A stretch of 64,000 nucleotides of DNA. It comes from Halocafeteria seosinensis (Eukaryota > Sar > Bigyra > Bicosoecida). The stretch lies in NCBI GenBank assembly GCA_001687465.1, contig LVLI01000336.1:62001-126000 (forward strand), in the 5' to 3' direction. How positions within the stretch are numbered: position 1 is the stretch's first letter; the number at the start of each line of letters is the position of its first letter. A program made the position numbers and the translations under genes. The notes under the pieces are model-generated. The model did not search any database. It had not been told where the DNA came from and was given only the letters and a program-made list of their open reading frames with translations. Shown here in pieces: positions 10,357 to 21,077 of the stretch.

Positions 10357-12676
10357 GTACATGCGGTTCACGACTGACGGACCCTTGAGCGTGCCAAAAT
10401 CACGACTGGAGGATACCCTTCCGTGGAATCCTTCGCAAATCAGTTTCATGGGAATACTCTATTTCCCCCACCATGTCTCCTGCTACCGATGGGCGATGAC
10501 TCAGACAAGCACATACCTTATGGGCTCAGAGACCTGCGTTCAGTGCGTTCTGTATGAGCTTCCGGATGACGTTTTAGCAACGGATCTGTATGGCTAAGCA
10601 GCTTACCAACCCCGGAAAGGGACATCGCAGATTAGAGATCCTTTCACCTAGTCTCATTCGCGATAAGCGGTCGCCGATTGTTCTCGACGAAACCTCCAAA
10701 TGCTTCTTTTCGTCCCAAACGCCGCTCTTCGGTTTCGGCAGCTGGGAAACGTACTCGCAACCGTTACGCAGAAAGGAACTTGTAGAACCCTCCCATGGTT
10801 TTTTCTCTGTTCAACTTGGTAAGGCTTGACTACAACCCTCTTACAGAACAGTGTGTATAACCCTATCAATGGTGTGGTGGGGGCCCAATAAGACGGTAAT
10901 GAGACTCTGGTCTTTTTCGAGTTCATAGTCCTTCGTCGGTATACACAGGTTTACGGTGAAATGGGTTCATGTTGAAACGCACACAGTCCGAGTTGTAGTG
11001 CCAAATTGCGGCACTCCTGTTGCATGTTTCTGGCAATCAGGCTTTGTTAAGGCCACCGCTATCATCGCGCCCGCGCGCAAGAGACGACACGATGAAAATG
11101 ACTGTGCTGCTGCTATGCAATACCGTCGAAAGCAGATATGCGATGAACACCGAAAACGTTCACGACTTGTTGCTGCTGGCTTGCAGTATCACCGAGATGA
11201 ACCCGTTGTACCAGTGGTCGCTAATCACAAACAGTGGAAGTCCGGAACAGGGTGTCCCCACGAGGATATATTGAGGAATTCGCGATTAAATTGATTGCAG
11301 CAAGTTGAATTTCTGACTAAGCCCCATTATAGATGAAATTGACTCTAAAATTGGTCCAGGCATTCTACATGTACCAACACATGGTCTCCATAATGTTTTT
11401 TACCACAACGGGTACAACTTCACAATTTGGTGATCGGCCAGCGGCCAGCAGCGGCTGGGCAGCCTGGTAGCACGGTGGACGTTGCTGATGCCCCTCTCTA
11501 CAAGCCCCAAGACCCGTAGCAGCTAACAAGGTGTGTGTGCAAAAGAAGGAGAGGAAGCTGTAAGTTAACCTGTGACTGGTGGAGGGAGACTGGATGAGTG
11601 GGGAGACGGGGGGAGAGGAACTTGCCACCGCATGTGCCGTACTCTTCATAGCCTTCACGGCCTTCGAAGGCAGAAAGGAAGTTTTGAGTCTTAGTGAGAC
11701 ATAGGTGCAGGGGAGATTTTTCTCCTAGAAGCATTATCACAGGATCTTTCCACTGTAGAACACAACAGCTGGCAGATCCCGGCGGACCAGGCAAGGAACA
11801 AGTAAATCATATGGAATATTCAGTGCATCCAGCATTGTGCAGGTAAGTGGAGATGAGCTTCGCAGTTTTGCATTATCCAACATACACACTACGCTGGAAA
11901 TTAATTATTCGTAGTCGGCACTTGGGTGCTTAAAGATATCACCTAGACGAAACCAGTGTTTGAGACTTTGAAAGCCACGTGGTGGGAATGTCCGGGTTAA
12001 GTCCGGGAGGTTCCAGAGTACATTGGCGTGTTGTTGTTTAAGGCTACCCCAAATTCAACAATAAGAGGTCTATCTACTTGTTAGTCATACATTACTTTCC
12101 TGTTCGAGTTTGATTGCCTGTATTCCCTTAATAGAAGGCGCGGCAAAGAGGCCTAAACAGTGCAGTACAACGTAAATCCTCTGTCCTCTCGCACATCATC
12201 CTTCATAGTGTTATTTTCTTGCCTGTACGTGCTATACACGGTAGAATGGCGGTAGACATGGCTACAAATATGATGAATGGGACCAAGAATCATGGTAAGT
12301 AAGGCCTCAGACATGCAGATGTTCTCATAGCCCTGCCACGTCGTCCCGCGGGGATAAAAACCTTGACTCACACGTAGTCATGGCAGGGGTAGCAGTACGT
12401 CCGTGCAGGGCGGTGTATAGATGCTCAACAGAGTGTATATGGGGCTAGCAGGGCTATTTTCTCTGTCCCTCTTCATTAACTTGAACTTTGACGCCATCGA
12501 AGTCCGTTCCAAAGCTTCCATGGATGGAACCTTCCACACGGGGTGCGCCAGGTGCAGTGCATCATACTGCTTCAACTTGAATACGGTTTCTTGCAGACTT
12601 CCACGAAGCTTTTGGCCCTTCCGACGTGCATGAGGGCACCACTGAAAATCCCAAAGCGGTTGTAAGAGAATGCTCA
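10357..12676. other. 2.3-kb intergenic region
   Basis: Two small ATG-initiated ORFs overlap at 10361-10597 and 10590-10829 (78 and 79 codons). A third at 12421-12633 begins with a hydrophobic stretch. None has splice support, a homologue I recognise or unusual composition, so none is called. No repeat or RNA gene was seen. Confidence 0.45.
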
Positions 12677-14321
12677 ATGGGTTCGCACTTTCCTGGACTC
12701 TCGGGAACCTGCATGCGAAATGGCACGGAAACACCACTGCTGCGGAGCTTCATCAATGGCAATTGGGGCTCCACTGAGGAAACTGTTCCTCTAGAGAATC
12801 CTGCCACTGGACGCGTCATTGCCCATATTCCGCGAAACCAATTCAAGGATGTAGAGCAGGGTATGTATGAAGGGTACATGCAGGGCAATGCTCTTCTGTT
12901 TGCATCCACGACCGGTACTGATTAAGCTGCAGCGGTCAGCGCGGCAGAGATTGCGTTTAAGAGTTGGGGATCCACTGGAACCGAAGAGCGAGCAAAATTA
13001 CTTGACAAGATTGCAGATGGGATAGAGGTACGCAATTGTACAATTGTTTCGTGGTCAAGCAAACAACAATCTGCACAATGGTCAACAAGTCTGCGTGTTG
13101 CAGAAAAATTGCGAGTTCCTGGCAAAATTGGAGAGTGAAGACTCTGGAAAGACTCTACAAATGGCTCGGACTATCGATATTCCCCGGGCAGTGCAAAACT
13201 TTAGGTTCTATGCCGGCCAAATACGGCATGATTCAACGGACTGCCACTTGATGGACAGTGCGGTCAACTACAGTTTGCGTGTGCCTCTTGGTATCTGCGG
13301 GCTTATTACGCCATGGAATTTACCCCTGTACTTGCTTTCTTGGAAAGTGGCGCCTGCCTTAGCCATGGGTAATTGTATAGTTGCAAAACCCAGTGAGCTC
13401 ACTCCTCGCACAGCCACTGCTCTAGCTGATATAATAAAAGAAGCGGGTGTTCCGGATGGAGTATTCAACCTGCTACATGGCTACGGCCATGAAGTTGGCC
13501 AGGCAATCATCGAGCATCCGAAGATTGTTGGTATCAGTTTCACCGGAGGAACAGTTACGGGACGCAAAGTCGCCGCCACCGCTGCACCCATGTTCAAGAA
13601 ACTCTCACTTGAGCTTGGAGGAAAGAATCCCACCATAGTCTTCGCGGATTGTGATCTCGAGAAGACAGTGGCTGGTGCTTGTCGCTCCGCATTTACGAAT
13701 AGTGGTCAAGTGTGTCTTGCAGGTAGCAGAATCTTCGTCGAAAGAAGCATTTATCAGGAGTTCCTGGAGAAATTTGTTGAAAAGGCAAAGAGCATGACCG
13801 TTGGTGACCCCAATGATCCGAATACCCAACTAGGTCCCGTATCGTCCTACCAACACCTGGAGAAAATACGATGGTATCTGGATAAAGCTGAAGAAGAGGG
13901 AGGCAGAATCCTTTGCGGAGGCAAACAGTCCCCTCCACTTCCCGCCGGATTTGAAAATGGCTTCTTCATTTCCCCGACCGTAATTGATGGCTTGAGCCCG
14001 GATAGCACTCCTTCTAAAGAAGAAATCTTTGGGCCCGTATGCACGGTTCATCCTTTCGAAGCAGAGGATGAGCTTCTTGAAGCAGCGAACAACGTCCGTT
14101 ACGGTTTAGCTGGATCCATTTGGACGAACAATTTGAATCGCGCCCATCGGCTTGCTTCCAAAGTTCAAGTCGGTATATTGTGGATCAACTGCTGGTTACT
14201 TCGAGACTTGCGAACACCATTTGGCGGCGTAAAGGATTCCGGTATTGGCCGGGAAGGTGGAAAACACAGTTTAGAGTTCTACAGCGAGTATAGGAACGTG
14301 TGCATCAAGTACGACGCATGA
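12677..14321 (+). CDS. ALDH8A1: Aldehyde dehydrogenase, 2-aminomuconic semialdehyde dehydrogenase-like
   Basis: Exons 12677-12860, 12933-13027 and 13104-14321 join in phase to 498 residues, the normal ALDH length. Seen in order: the N-terminal FINGNW, TPWNLPLYLLSWKVAPALA, the NAD-binding FTGGTVTG, catalytic Glu in LELGGKNP, and catalytic Cys297 in NSGQVCLAG. The C-terminal block INCWLLRDLRTPFGGVKDSG followed by IGREGGKHSLEFYSEY is the signature that separates ALDH8A1 and bacterial aminomuconic semialdehyde dehydrogenases from other ALDHs. The known reaction is NAD-dependent oxidation of 2-aminomuconic semialdehyde in tryptophan/kynurenine breakdown. The subgroup call rests on that C-terminal block. 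The start could instead be the ATG at 12713. No targeting peptide is obvious, so a cytosolic location is likely. Confidence 0.88.
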
Positions 14322-14552
14322 ACGTCACAAGCACGTCCATAACTGAACTTAGTGTTAGTACCCGTAGGCATCAGATCCACAGTGTCCTCCAAATGCTACA
14401 TGCTTAAATTAACTGCTACGGTTCCTACGTAACCCTTCGTGTAGAACTCCATAAGTGGGACACAAGTCTTTGCCATTACTGCAACTCATCTCTTCTAAGA
14501 TCGATTCCTTTGTGCGGTCATTCCGAGTGAGGTGTGTTCGAGTAGGGCCCGC

Positions 14553-17430
14553 TCAATCTACAGAGCCAACCTCTTTCCAGAATATGTCCATAGCGTTAGA
14601 TGTGATAAGTTCGGATCGGTCAGTATAGTTAGCGGGAGCTTCAAAAAGGCTGTCGTCCAAGCTGCAATTAATTTCCGCTTCTGGAAACGACACCTTGGCA
14701 GTGATACCCATAAACAGCCTGCAGGCAAGGCAAGGGCAGGACATCCACAAATTCACAACCTCTCACCGACCACTGCTTAAGAACGACGAGTTTCACTTAC
14801 GGAATATCGAATGCAACAGGGAAGCCCTCAGGGAATCTTGTGTCAAAAAAATTACGAAAATTTTGAAAGTGTCGGGCAGACTTGCTCATTACTTCAGCTA
14901 TGGGGAGCATTGATTGCACTTCCAGGGGAAAGGTCTCAGATATCACAACATTCGCTGTAAATGTCTTTTCCGTTACATTCGGCTCTGGAAATCGAATGTA
15001 AGAATTCTCCTCTGGAATTGCTCTAAACACGTTAGTGTTAGCTTTCACGGTTTCTTCTAGGACTTCGCGAATAGTCTTCTGGTCCCACGAAGCAGGAGCA
15101 GAATGTTGTTTCGTTACATACTCGGCATCATGCATTTTTGCATGGTCTTCGTCAGATATTTCATCAAAACCCAGTGTACGGCGGAGGACTACATCCCTCT
15201 TTATATCAGCTCTACAATTTAGAGTTTCGGTACAAGAATATCCTCCAAACATCTGAGAGGCTTCGAGTTTGCCCCACGAACAACTCGTTGGGAGACTAAA
15301 GTGTCCTTGTACAAAATGCGACAAACTACCGGCTTCATCTTCTGCTGTGGAATGCCCCATTTCAATCTCCCCTTTAACTGACGGTTTTTCAACATTTAAC
15401 CGGAGTCTAATTCTTTTGGAGCGGAAATATGAAAACGAGTTGTCGAAGCATGCGGCGAAAAAGCCCGTCGCTTCCGCGAAGAAAGTGTCGTTTAAGCGCT
15501 CCGAACGGCCAGCGTCTTGTACGATATATCCACCACGGTATTCTATCAGGTCCTCGTCCTTCTCCTCCGATAGACTATCAGACTTGCCATCGTGGGAATC
15601 TTTGCCCTCAGGCTCATCAGCATCCCAGCCCCGTTTCGACCGCAACAGTGGAACAAACACCGTTCTAAAGCCTACATCATGGTTTTCGACTTCAAAATTA
15701 CAATGTATAACCTCTGACTCTTGCACTGGGAAGTATACCAAGGATGATTTCCCTGACGACACCACTATCGTGTGTTCGTATACCATCTTGTACGCACCAC
15801 GTCTAACTGTTGCCTCTGGTTCCTCTTGAATGCCTTCTGAAAATCCCATTTCACGTTGAATAGTACTAACAATATGTGAAACAGTGCCAATTTCCTCCTT
15901 TATTTCAACTTGTGATTCGGAAGCAGCTCTAGAAGCGGTTAGTTTGGAACAGAGTTCATTTATGGCGTTGCAGAATCCTTCATTCTTCAGTTCCTCCAAG
16001 TCATTTTCGAGTGGTGGACTCCCTAGCACTGGCTCCGGCATGTCGGACGTTTCCTCCGATGAACGGTCCTCTATACCTTTCTCCGCAAGTTGTTTGGAGC
16101 GCTTAGCCTGTAATCGATTCTCCAAAGCCTCATGTCTCTCGGGCAATATCGGGTCTCGCGTTTCAACACGCATCTGTGTACAGGTACGGATTATTTCAGT
16201 GGCATGGGCGTCTTGATCTAGGTGTACGTACATGTAAATTTTTCATGGAATAAACAGTGCCGGTAAAAGATCCCACATCCTTCCTCTTCTCTTGCCCAGT
16301 CCAAAACGAGGTGGATTTAGAGAAGCTGGCGTCTCTCGACCAAAAGTGCGTTACAGGATATGGCTGCGACAGGAGAGCATCCACTTCATCATCTGCGTCT
16401 GTGCTGTCTGCAGCTTCACTATTTCGGCTAGAGTCAGCTTTTGAATCTTTTTCGCTCGTTTCACCGTTTTCCTGACAGCCCAGGATCTCCGGGACTTCCT
16501 TCGATTCCTCTGCTCCTTTGCTTTCAGAAGCTTGGTCCAGATGAGTGGGAGGAGAAGTATCTTGATCTTTTCGAAAACGGCTTGGAATTTCTTCTTCACG
16601 ATGAAGATCTCGGAGAACGTCAGCTAGCATATGGCCATATATACAGTTAATGTGGTCTATCGCATAGAGACGAAACCCGTCGCGGTTGCGCGAGCCACGG
16701 AAAACAAAACTAATACTCCCTCTTTTCCATCGCATGGACTTAAAGCCTACTAGTGAACAATCCATTCGTACCGAGGCTCCCTTTTTGCGGAGCTGCATGG
16801 GTTTCCAGAAGTAAGTAAGTAAACTTCAAAATGTTTAAGTAAGTTATTTCAAACTTGTAAGAAAGAAAAACGACGCAACCTTTACATTCGCTCACACCAC
16901 GAAGAAAATGCGAGGGATTCGACACGAAAACTTACGCGCAGTGTATCGGATGGCAAAAATCGCCCCAACAACGGAATCCATGTGGTAAATTCCAGTTTTA
17001 ACGTAGCATCAAAGTCCGGAACTTGTTGCAAGTTTTCGACGAGGCGTTCTAATCGAGCCAAGATTTTCTTGGCCGACTCCACAGAGTGGTACCGTGCGAC
17101 ATCCAGGAGAAATTCCCTGTCGTCCAGTGCCCATGGTAATGCCAAATAAAGCGTGGGTAAGCATAGGGAATCAGGGTACAAAGTGGTAGCACCGTAACGC
17201 AGTAACACTTCCGCTTGCTGTTTGTGGCCGAGTTTGAGCGCCAGCTGCAAGGGGAACTCATAGACGTCTCTTCCACGGTGACGATGGAAGCGAGAATAAG
17301 GCACGTGAATGGCCTGAGGCTCTTGTTGAATCAAATGTTCCAGATCAAGAGGGTCCAAACCAAGCCATATCCCCATCAATAAAGGGGTTGTTTTGGTCCT
17401 TGGCGATGGTATTACCGGCTCTGTGGTCAT
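14553..17430 (-). CDS. ANKRD13-like (GPCR-chaperone family) protein with inserted GOLD domain
   Basis: Four exons (17430-16936, 16792-16232, 16173-14801, 14718-14553) give 864 residues. Residues 1-130 look like degenerate ankyrin repeats (PLQLALKLGHKQQAEVLLRYGA). LEFTTWIPLLGRFLPSDTLR and then VRMDCSLVGFKSMRWKRGS match the start of the GPCR-chaperone domain of ANKRD13. An acidic linker leads to a GOLD-like beta domain at about 485-640 (HTIVVSSGKSSLVYFPVQ to CFDNSFSYFRSKRIRLRL). The C-terminal part (LPIAEVMSKSARHFQNFRNF, FPEGFPVAFDIPLFMGI) again matches ANKRD13. ANKRD13 proteins bind ubiquitinated cargo at endosomes, and GOLD domains act in membrane trafficking. The second intron (16231-16174) explains an apparent frameshift: it has a GTACGT donor and ACACAG acceptor. 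Divergent promoter shared with the RRM gene, 147 bp away. Confidence 0.82.
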
Positions 17431-17577
17431 TATACAGATAAATTCGTGTCTGCAGAATTCGGTAGAATGCTTGATACATCAATCCAATTGCTCTAGTTAG
17501 GTGTACTCAAGCATTTTTTTCCCCCCGAGTTTTCGACCTCTCCGGTATCCTATGGACCACGTTTAACTCCTGTTATT

Positions 17578-19458
17578 ATGTCGTCTCTCAACCCCAATGC
17601 CGCCCATTTTCAGCCTTCTCCTCTCTTGAACGCTCTGCCATCTTCGGGAGGGACATCCACCTCGGCAAAAGGCAGCAATACCAGCGACAATTGGCGATTA
17701 ACGCCAGCTGCCATCGCTGCTGGAGCTTCAGATTCATTTTCTACCTCTTCCAAGGGCATTTTCGGAGGCCAATCGGGTGGTAAACCTCGATATGATCCGC
17801 ATACTAAAAGAGACAATGGCCGAAATGAAGGACGGCGCCGGAGAACGTCCACACAAGAGAGCCTCGAGGCTCTCCCAGATGCAGCCCAAGATACAACTGT
17901 AAGTATCAAGGCCTTAATGAGATGATTTTGTCCATTTGATTGGGTATATCCCCAAGTTTTACGGGTCGTTGCAGATTGTTCGGAGTCCCAAAGAAGATGG
18001 AAGAGTGGTGATTCGGAGCCTCGAAGATGAAGGAGCTGAGCCCCAACCGAAAGCCTCCGAATATGATACCAAACGCGAACATGGAGGCGCTCATGGTTTC
18101 CAGAAAGACCGCCAGATTCTGCTACAGGCGATGGAAGAGAAGTTCGGAACCATTGATGCGTGCCACTTTTCTCATGAAGGATGGGCTATCGTCTCGTTTG
18201 AAAGCCCACATTCAGCTGAGATGGCTCAGAGATTCTCTGGAGAACAGGTCGGAGGTGAAAAACTACGGATTGAACCCATTAATGCTGAAGATATCGAAAC
18301 GCCTACATCGAACTCAGTAGTGCTCAAAAATCTGCCGTTTGAGCTCGAGGAAGCCGAGTTAGAGGAACAACTGGTATGTATGGAAAATGAAGGCGACTCG
18401 CTATAGGGCATCTGACTAGTAGCATGATATGTATATTACAGGATGAACTGTCTGCCAAGCCTGAATCGTTTGAAATGTTTACGGATTCAAAAGGCAAGTT
18501 CAGAGGTGTGGCCTTTGTCAGGTACAAATCTGCCGAAGATGCTCGAGAGGCTCTGAGGCAGTTCAACGGCAAGGAATTACGAGGACGGCATGTACAAGGG
18601 GAATATCGCAAGACTCCACTCTTGTCAGCAAGGAAACCAGAAGAGGGGCCATTATATCAACAGCAGAAAGGAGGGGAAAATAATCGAAGGAACCGTGCTC
18701 GGTCTCGAGGGTCATCCTTTGGTTCACCTCTGACGAAACCAAGCAAGAATCCATTTGGATCCCTGAACTCGCCCAAGGATAACGGTGGACGCCGAAGTCG
18801 GGGAGACTCTGGAGGAGAAATGAGGGAATTTGCTTTGGATGAACCAGCGAAGAAAGGAAACGGAGTTGGGCAGTCACAGAACCGCCAGAGACAAGCTGCG
18901 TTCGCTATTCCTGCTTCACCCCTCTCCAACTCCCCTCCTGTCTCTTTTTCGCAGGCAATCCCGTCTTATGCCTATGGCGAATCGCAGTTACGCCAGGAGT
19001 ACAATCGGTATGCCGCCAGTAGAGTTCCCCGATCGCCTCTGTATCTTCCATCCTCGCCGGCTGCTCCTCCAATGGAGCCGTTGACCGAGAGACACGAGAG
19101 TGAAAGTGCCCAAGGTGGAGTTTCACATTATTCAATGTCGATGCGAGAAGCCGAAGCTTCGGGTAGATCTGCCATTGTACAGGGCGATTCATCTTCATCT
19201 CAAGGCCAGTCTGTAATTCTTCGGGCAGCATCTTCATCTTCTTCCACCTCTGGTAACACAACCAACCGCATACCCCAGTTCAAATACCCCGCACGGCACG
19301 CTAAAGGCCCATCGGAAGACGGCGATCCTGGATTCCATCGTTCCCGAGAAAAAACGAGGCGTGGGAATTCGGCAGCTGCTCTTCGACGGCAGCTGGAAGA
19401 AAAAAGGAAATCGCATCAACAAGCAAGTCCTGGTGGTACAACCACAACAAGTAGTTAA
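17578..19458 (+). CDS. RRM-domain RNA-binding protein
   Basis: Three exons (17578-17898, 17975-18373, 18442-19458), all phase 0, encode 578 residues. After a disordered Ser/Gly-rich and basic N-terminus, a first RRM-like half (AMEEKFGTIDACHFSHEGWA, FESPHSAEMAQRFSGEQV) is followed by a complete RRM: RNP2 VVLKNLPF and RNP1 KGKFRGVAFVRY, with LRQFNGKELRGRHV. The last 260 residues are low-complexity (Arg, Ser, Pro, Gly, Gln) and probably disordered. It is a nuclear or cytoplasmic mRNA-binding protein by domain; the specific target is unknown. The second RRM is split by the intron at 18374-18441. Confidence 0.82.
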
Positions 19459-19743
19459 CAAGCACATAACACTAAGGTTGTCGTTGACCCGTAACATACA
19501 GATGATATACATCCAAGTGCGTCCACATACCATCTATCAATGTTCGTCTAATTTTCGGCTCTATCTTGTTGAATTCCCTCGTACACTCATGTAGCTTGAA
19601 GAAGCCTTGGATTCCGAGTCGCAAGAGCCGCAGCTTCCGGGCCCTTGGGGCCGCCGCATAGAGCCTTATTCAGGGGCAGTGTTGATCGCTTGGTGAACGC
19701 ACACCGTCCTCGTCCGTTCTTTTTCTCGGCTCGGGTAGTGGCA

Positions 19744-21012
19744 ATGGATTTCTTGGGCCTGGGGAGCGCCACGGCGCATATTGGAATCGAGGTGGATCCG
19801 GCGGATCCCAATCGACATAAGCGTCTCCTCAATCTCAAAGAGGGTAAATCGGTGTCCGTGCGCGCGGATGAAGCTCAGCCCAAAGGCCAGGAGACCAGAG
19901 GGCAACTGTGTGAGATTTTCACGGATAATGAACCTATCAAAGGGCGTGTGGAAATCCATGTCCCAGCGCGAAAAAAACTCGAAACAACTGGCGTACGAGT
20001 GTCTCTGATGGGCGTCGTCGGTAAGTCCCTATTCACGCCCAAGGGCGGGGCTCCTTAAGGTGAAACAGAATGTGTATGTGGGCGCAGATATATTCAATGA
20101 CCGAGGCAACCCGAGGCAGCAATTTTTGACGAAAACGCAAAACTTAGCTGAACCCACCACTTTACAAGGGATAACCGTAAGTCACACTGCCCTAAAATGT
20201 GTTTTCTTTGATGTTGCTGCTCCCGCGGTGGTGCTTCCTGACGCTTAGTAAACGAGGACGTACGCATGTAATTGGGGTTTGGTGTGCAGAATTACGAGTT
20301 TGAGTTTGAGCCGGAGGAGAGACTGTATGAGAGCTACAATGGCATTAATGTCCGCTGTCGCTATTTTATTGAAGTGGTCATTGAACGGAGCTACCTAGCT
20401 AACATTAGCAATACTCAGGATATCATCATTCAAAAGCTATCCGAAGAACCGAAAGATAACGAGGCGATACAAATGGAAGTAGGGATTGAAGAATGCCTAC
20501 ATATTGAATTCGAATACGCGAAAGAACAGTAAGTAGCGAGTTGGCGATGATATCGGATCTGACTTGACGTTGCACTTAATCCCGATGCAGCTTTCACTTA
20601 GAAGGTATCATCACTGGCAAGGTGCATTTTCGCATCGTACGAATTAAAGTGAAACACATGGAATTGTCTATTGTCCGCCGGGAGAGCTCGAAAGCCGATG
20701 GCAACACCTATACGGAGAGTGATACAATATGCAAATATGAAGTTATGGATGGAGCTCCTGTGAGAGGTATGTGTGCCGGATGATTGCAATATTGACTGCA
20801 TGTGCTGTCCGTTTACCTCTGTACCCGTTCTGGCAGATGAGGTCATTCCCCTCAGGCTTTATCTCAGCGGATTTGACCTTACCCCGACTTACGAATCAGT
20901 TGATGAGGTGTTCAGCGTGAAGTACTACTTAAATTTGGTGCTGGTCGATGAAGAAGACAGGCGGTATTTCAAGCAGCATGAAGTGAAGTTGTGGAGAAAA
21001 CATTTGAAGTAG
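19744..21012 (+). CDS. VPS26: Retromer subunit VPS26
   Basis: Five exons (19744-20020, 20088-20176, 20290-20528, 20591-20766, 20837-21012) join in phase to 318 residues, typical for VPS26. Family hallmarks: FNDRGNPRQQFL, YESYNGINVRCRYFIEVVIE, GKVHFRIVRIKVKHMELSIV with RRE, and DEVIPLRLYLSGFDLTPTY, ending VKLWRKHLK. VPS26 is the arrestin-like subunit of the VPS26-VPS29-VPS35 retromer core that recycles cargo from endosomes. The start is the ATG at 19744, giving MDFLGLGS; an in-frame extension upstream lacks ATG. A putative AATAAA poly(A) signal lies at about 21058, almost touching the stop of the convergent IQ gene at 21078. Confidence 0.93.
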
Positions 21013-21077
21013 TGCCGTGTCAATATGTCAACGCTTGTTTTTATTCTCCCCAAAACCAATAAACGAGAGAGCATGGA

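Noticed and set aside
10361-10829. Two overlapping small ORFs after the TPR gene
   Set aside because: They have ATG starts but no similarity, splice support or conserved composition, and they overlap each other out of frame.
12421-12633. 70-codon ORF beginning with a hydrophobic stretch upstream of the aldehyde dehydrogenase
   Set aside because: It could mimic a signal peptide exon, but no donor joins it in phase to the ALDH frame and the enzyme is normally soluble.
15269-15829. 186-codon plus-strand ORF
   Set aside because: It is antisense to the ANKRD13-like coding exon, is Ser-rich as expected of a shadow frame, and has no recognisable domain.
16196-16270. Apparent frameshift between two ANKRD13-like coding blocks, first suspected as a homopolymer error
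   Set aside because: A 58-nt intron at 16231-16174 with GTACGT donor and ACACAG acceptor restores phase without any sequence error.
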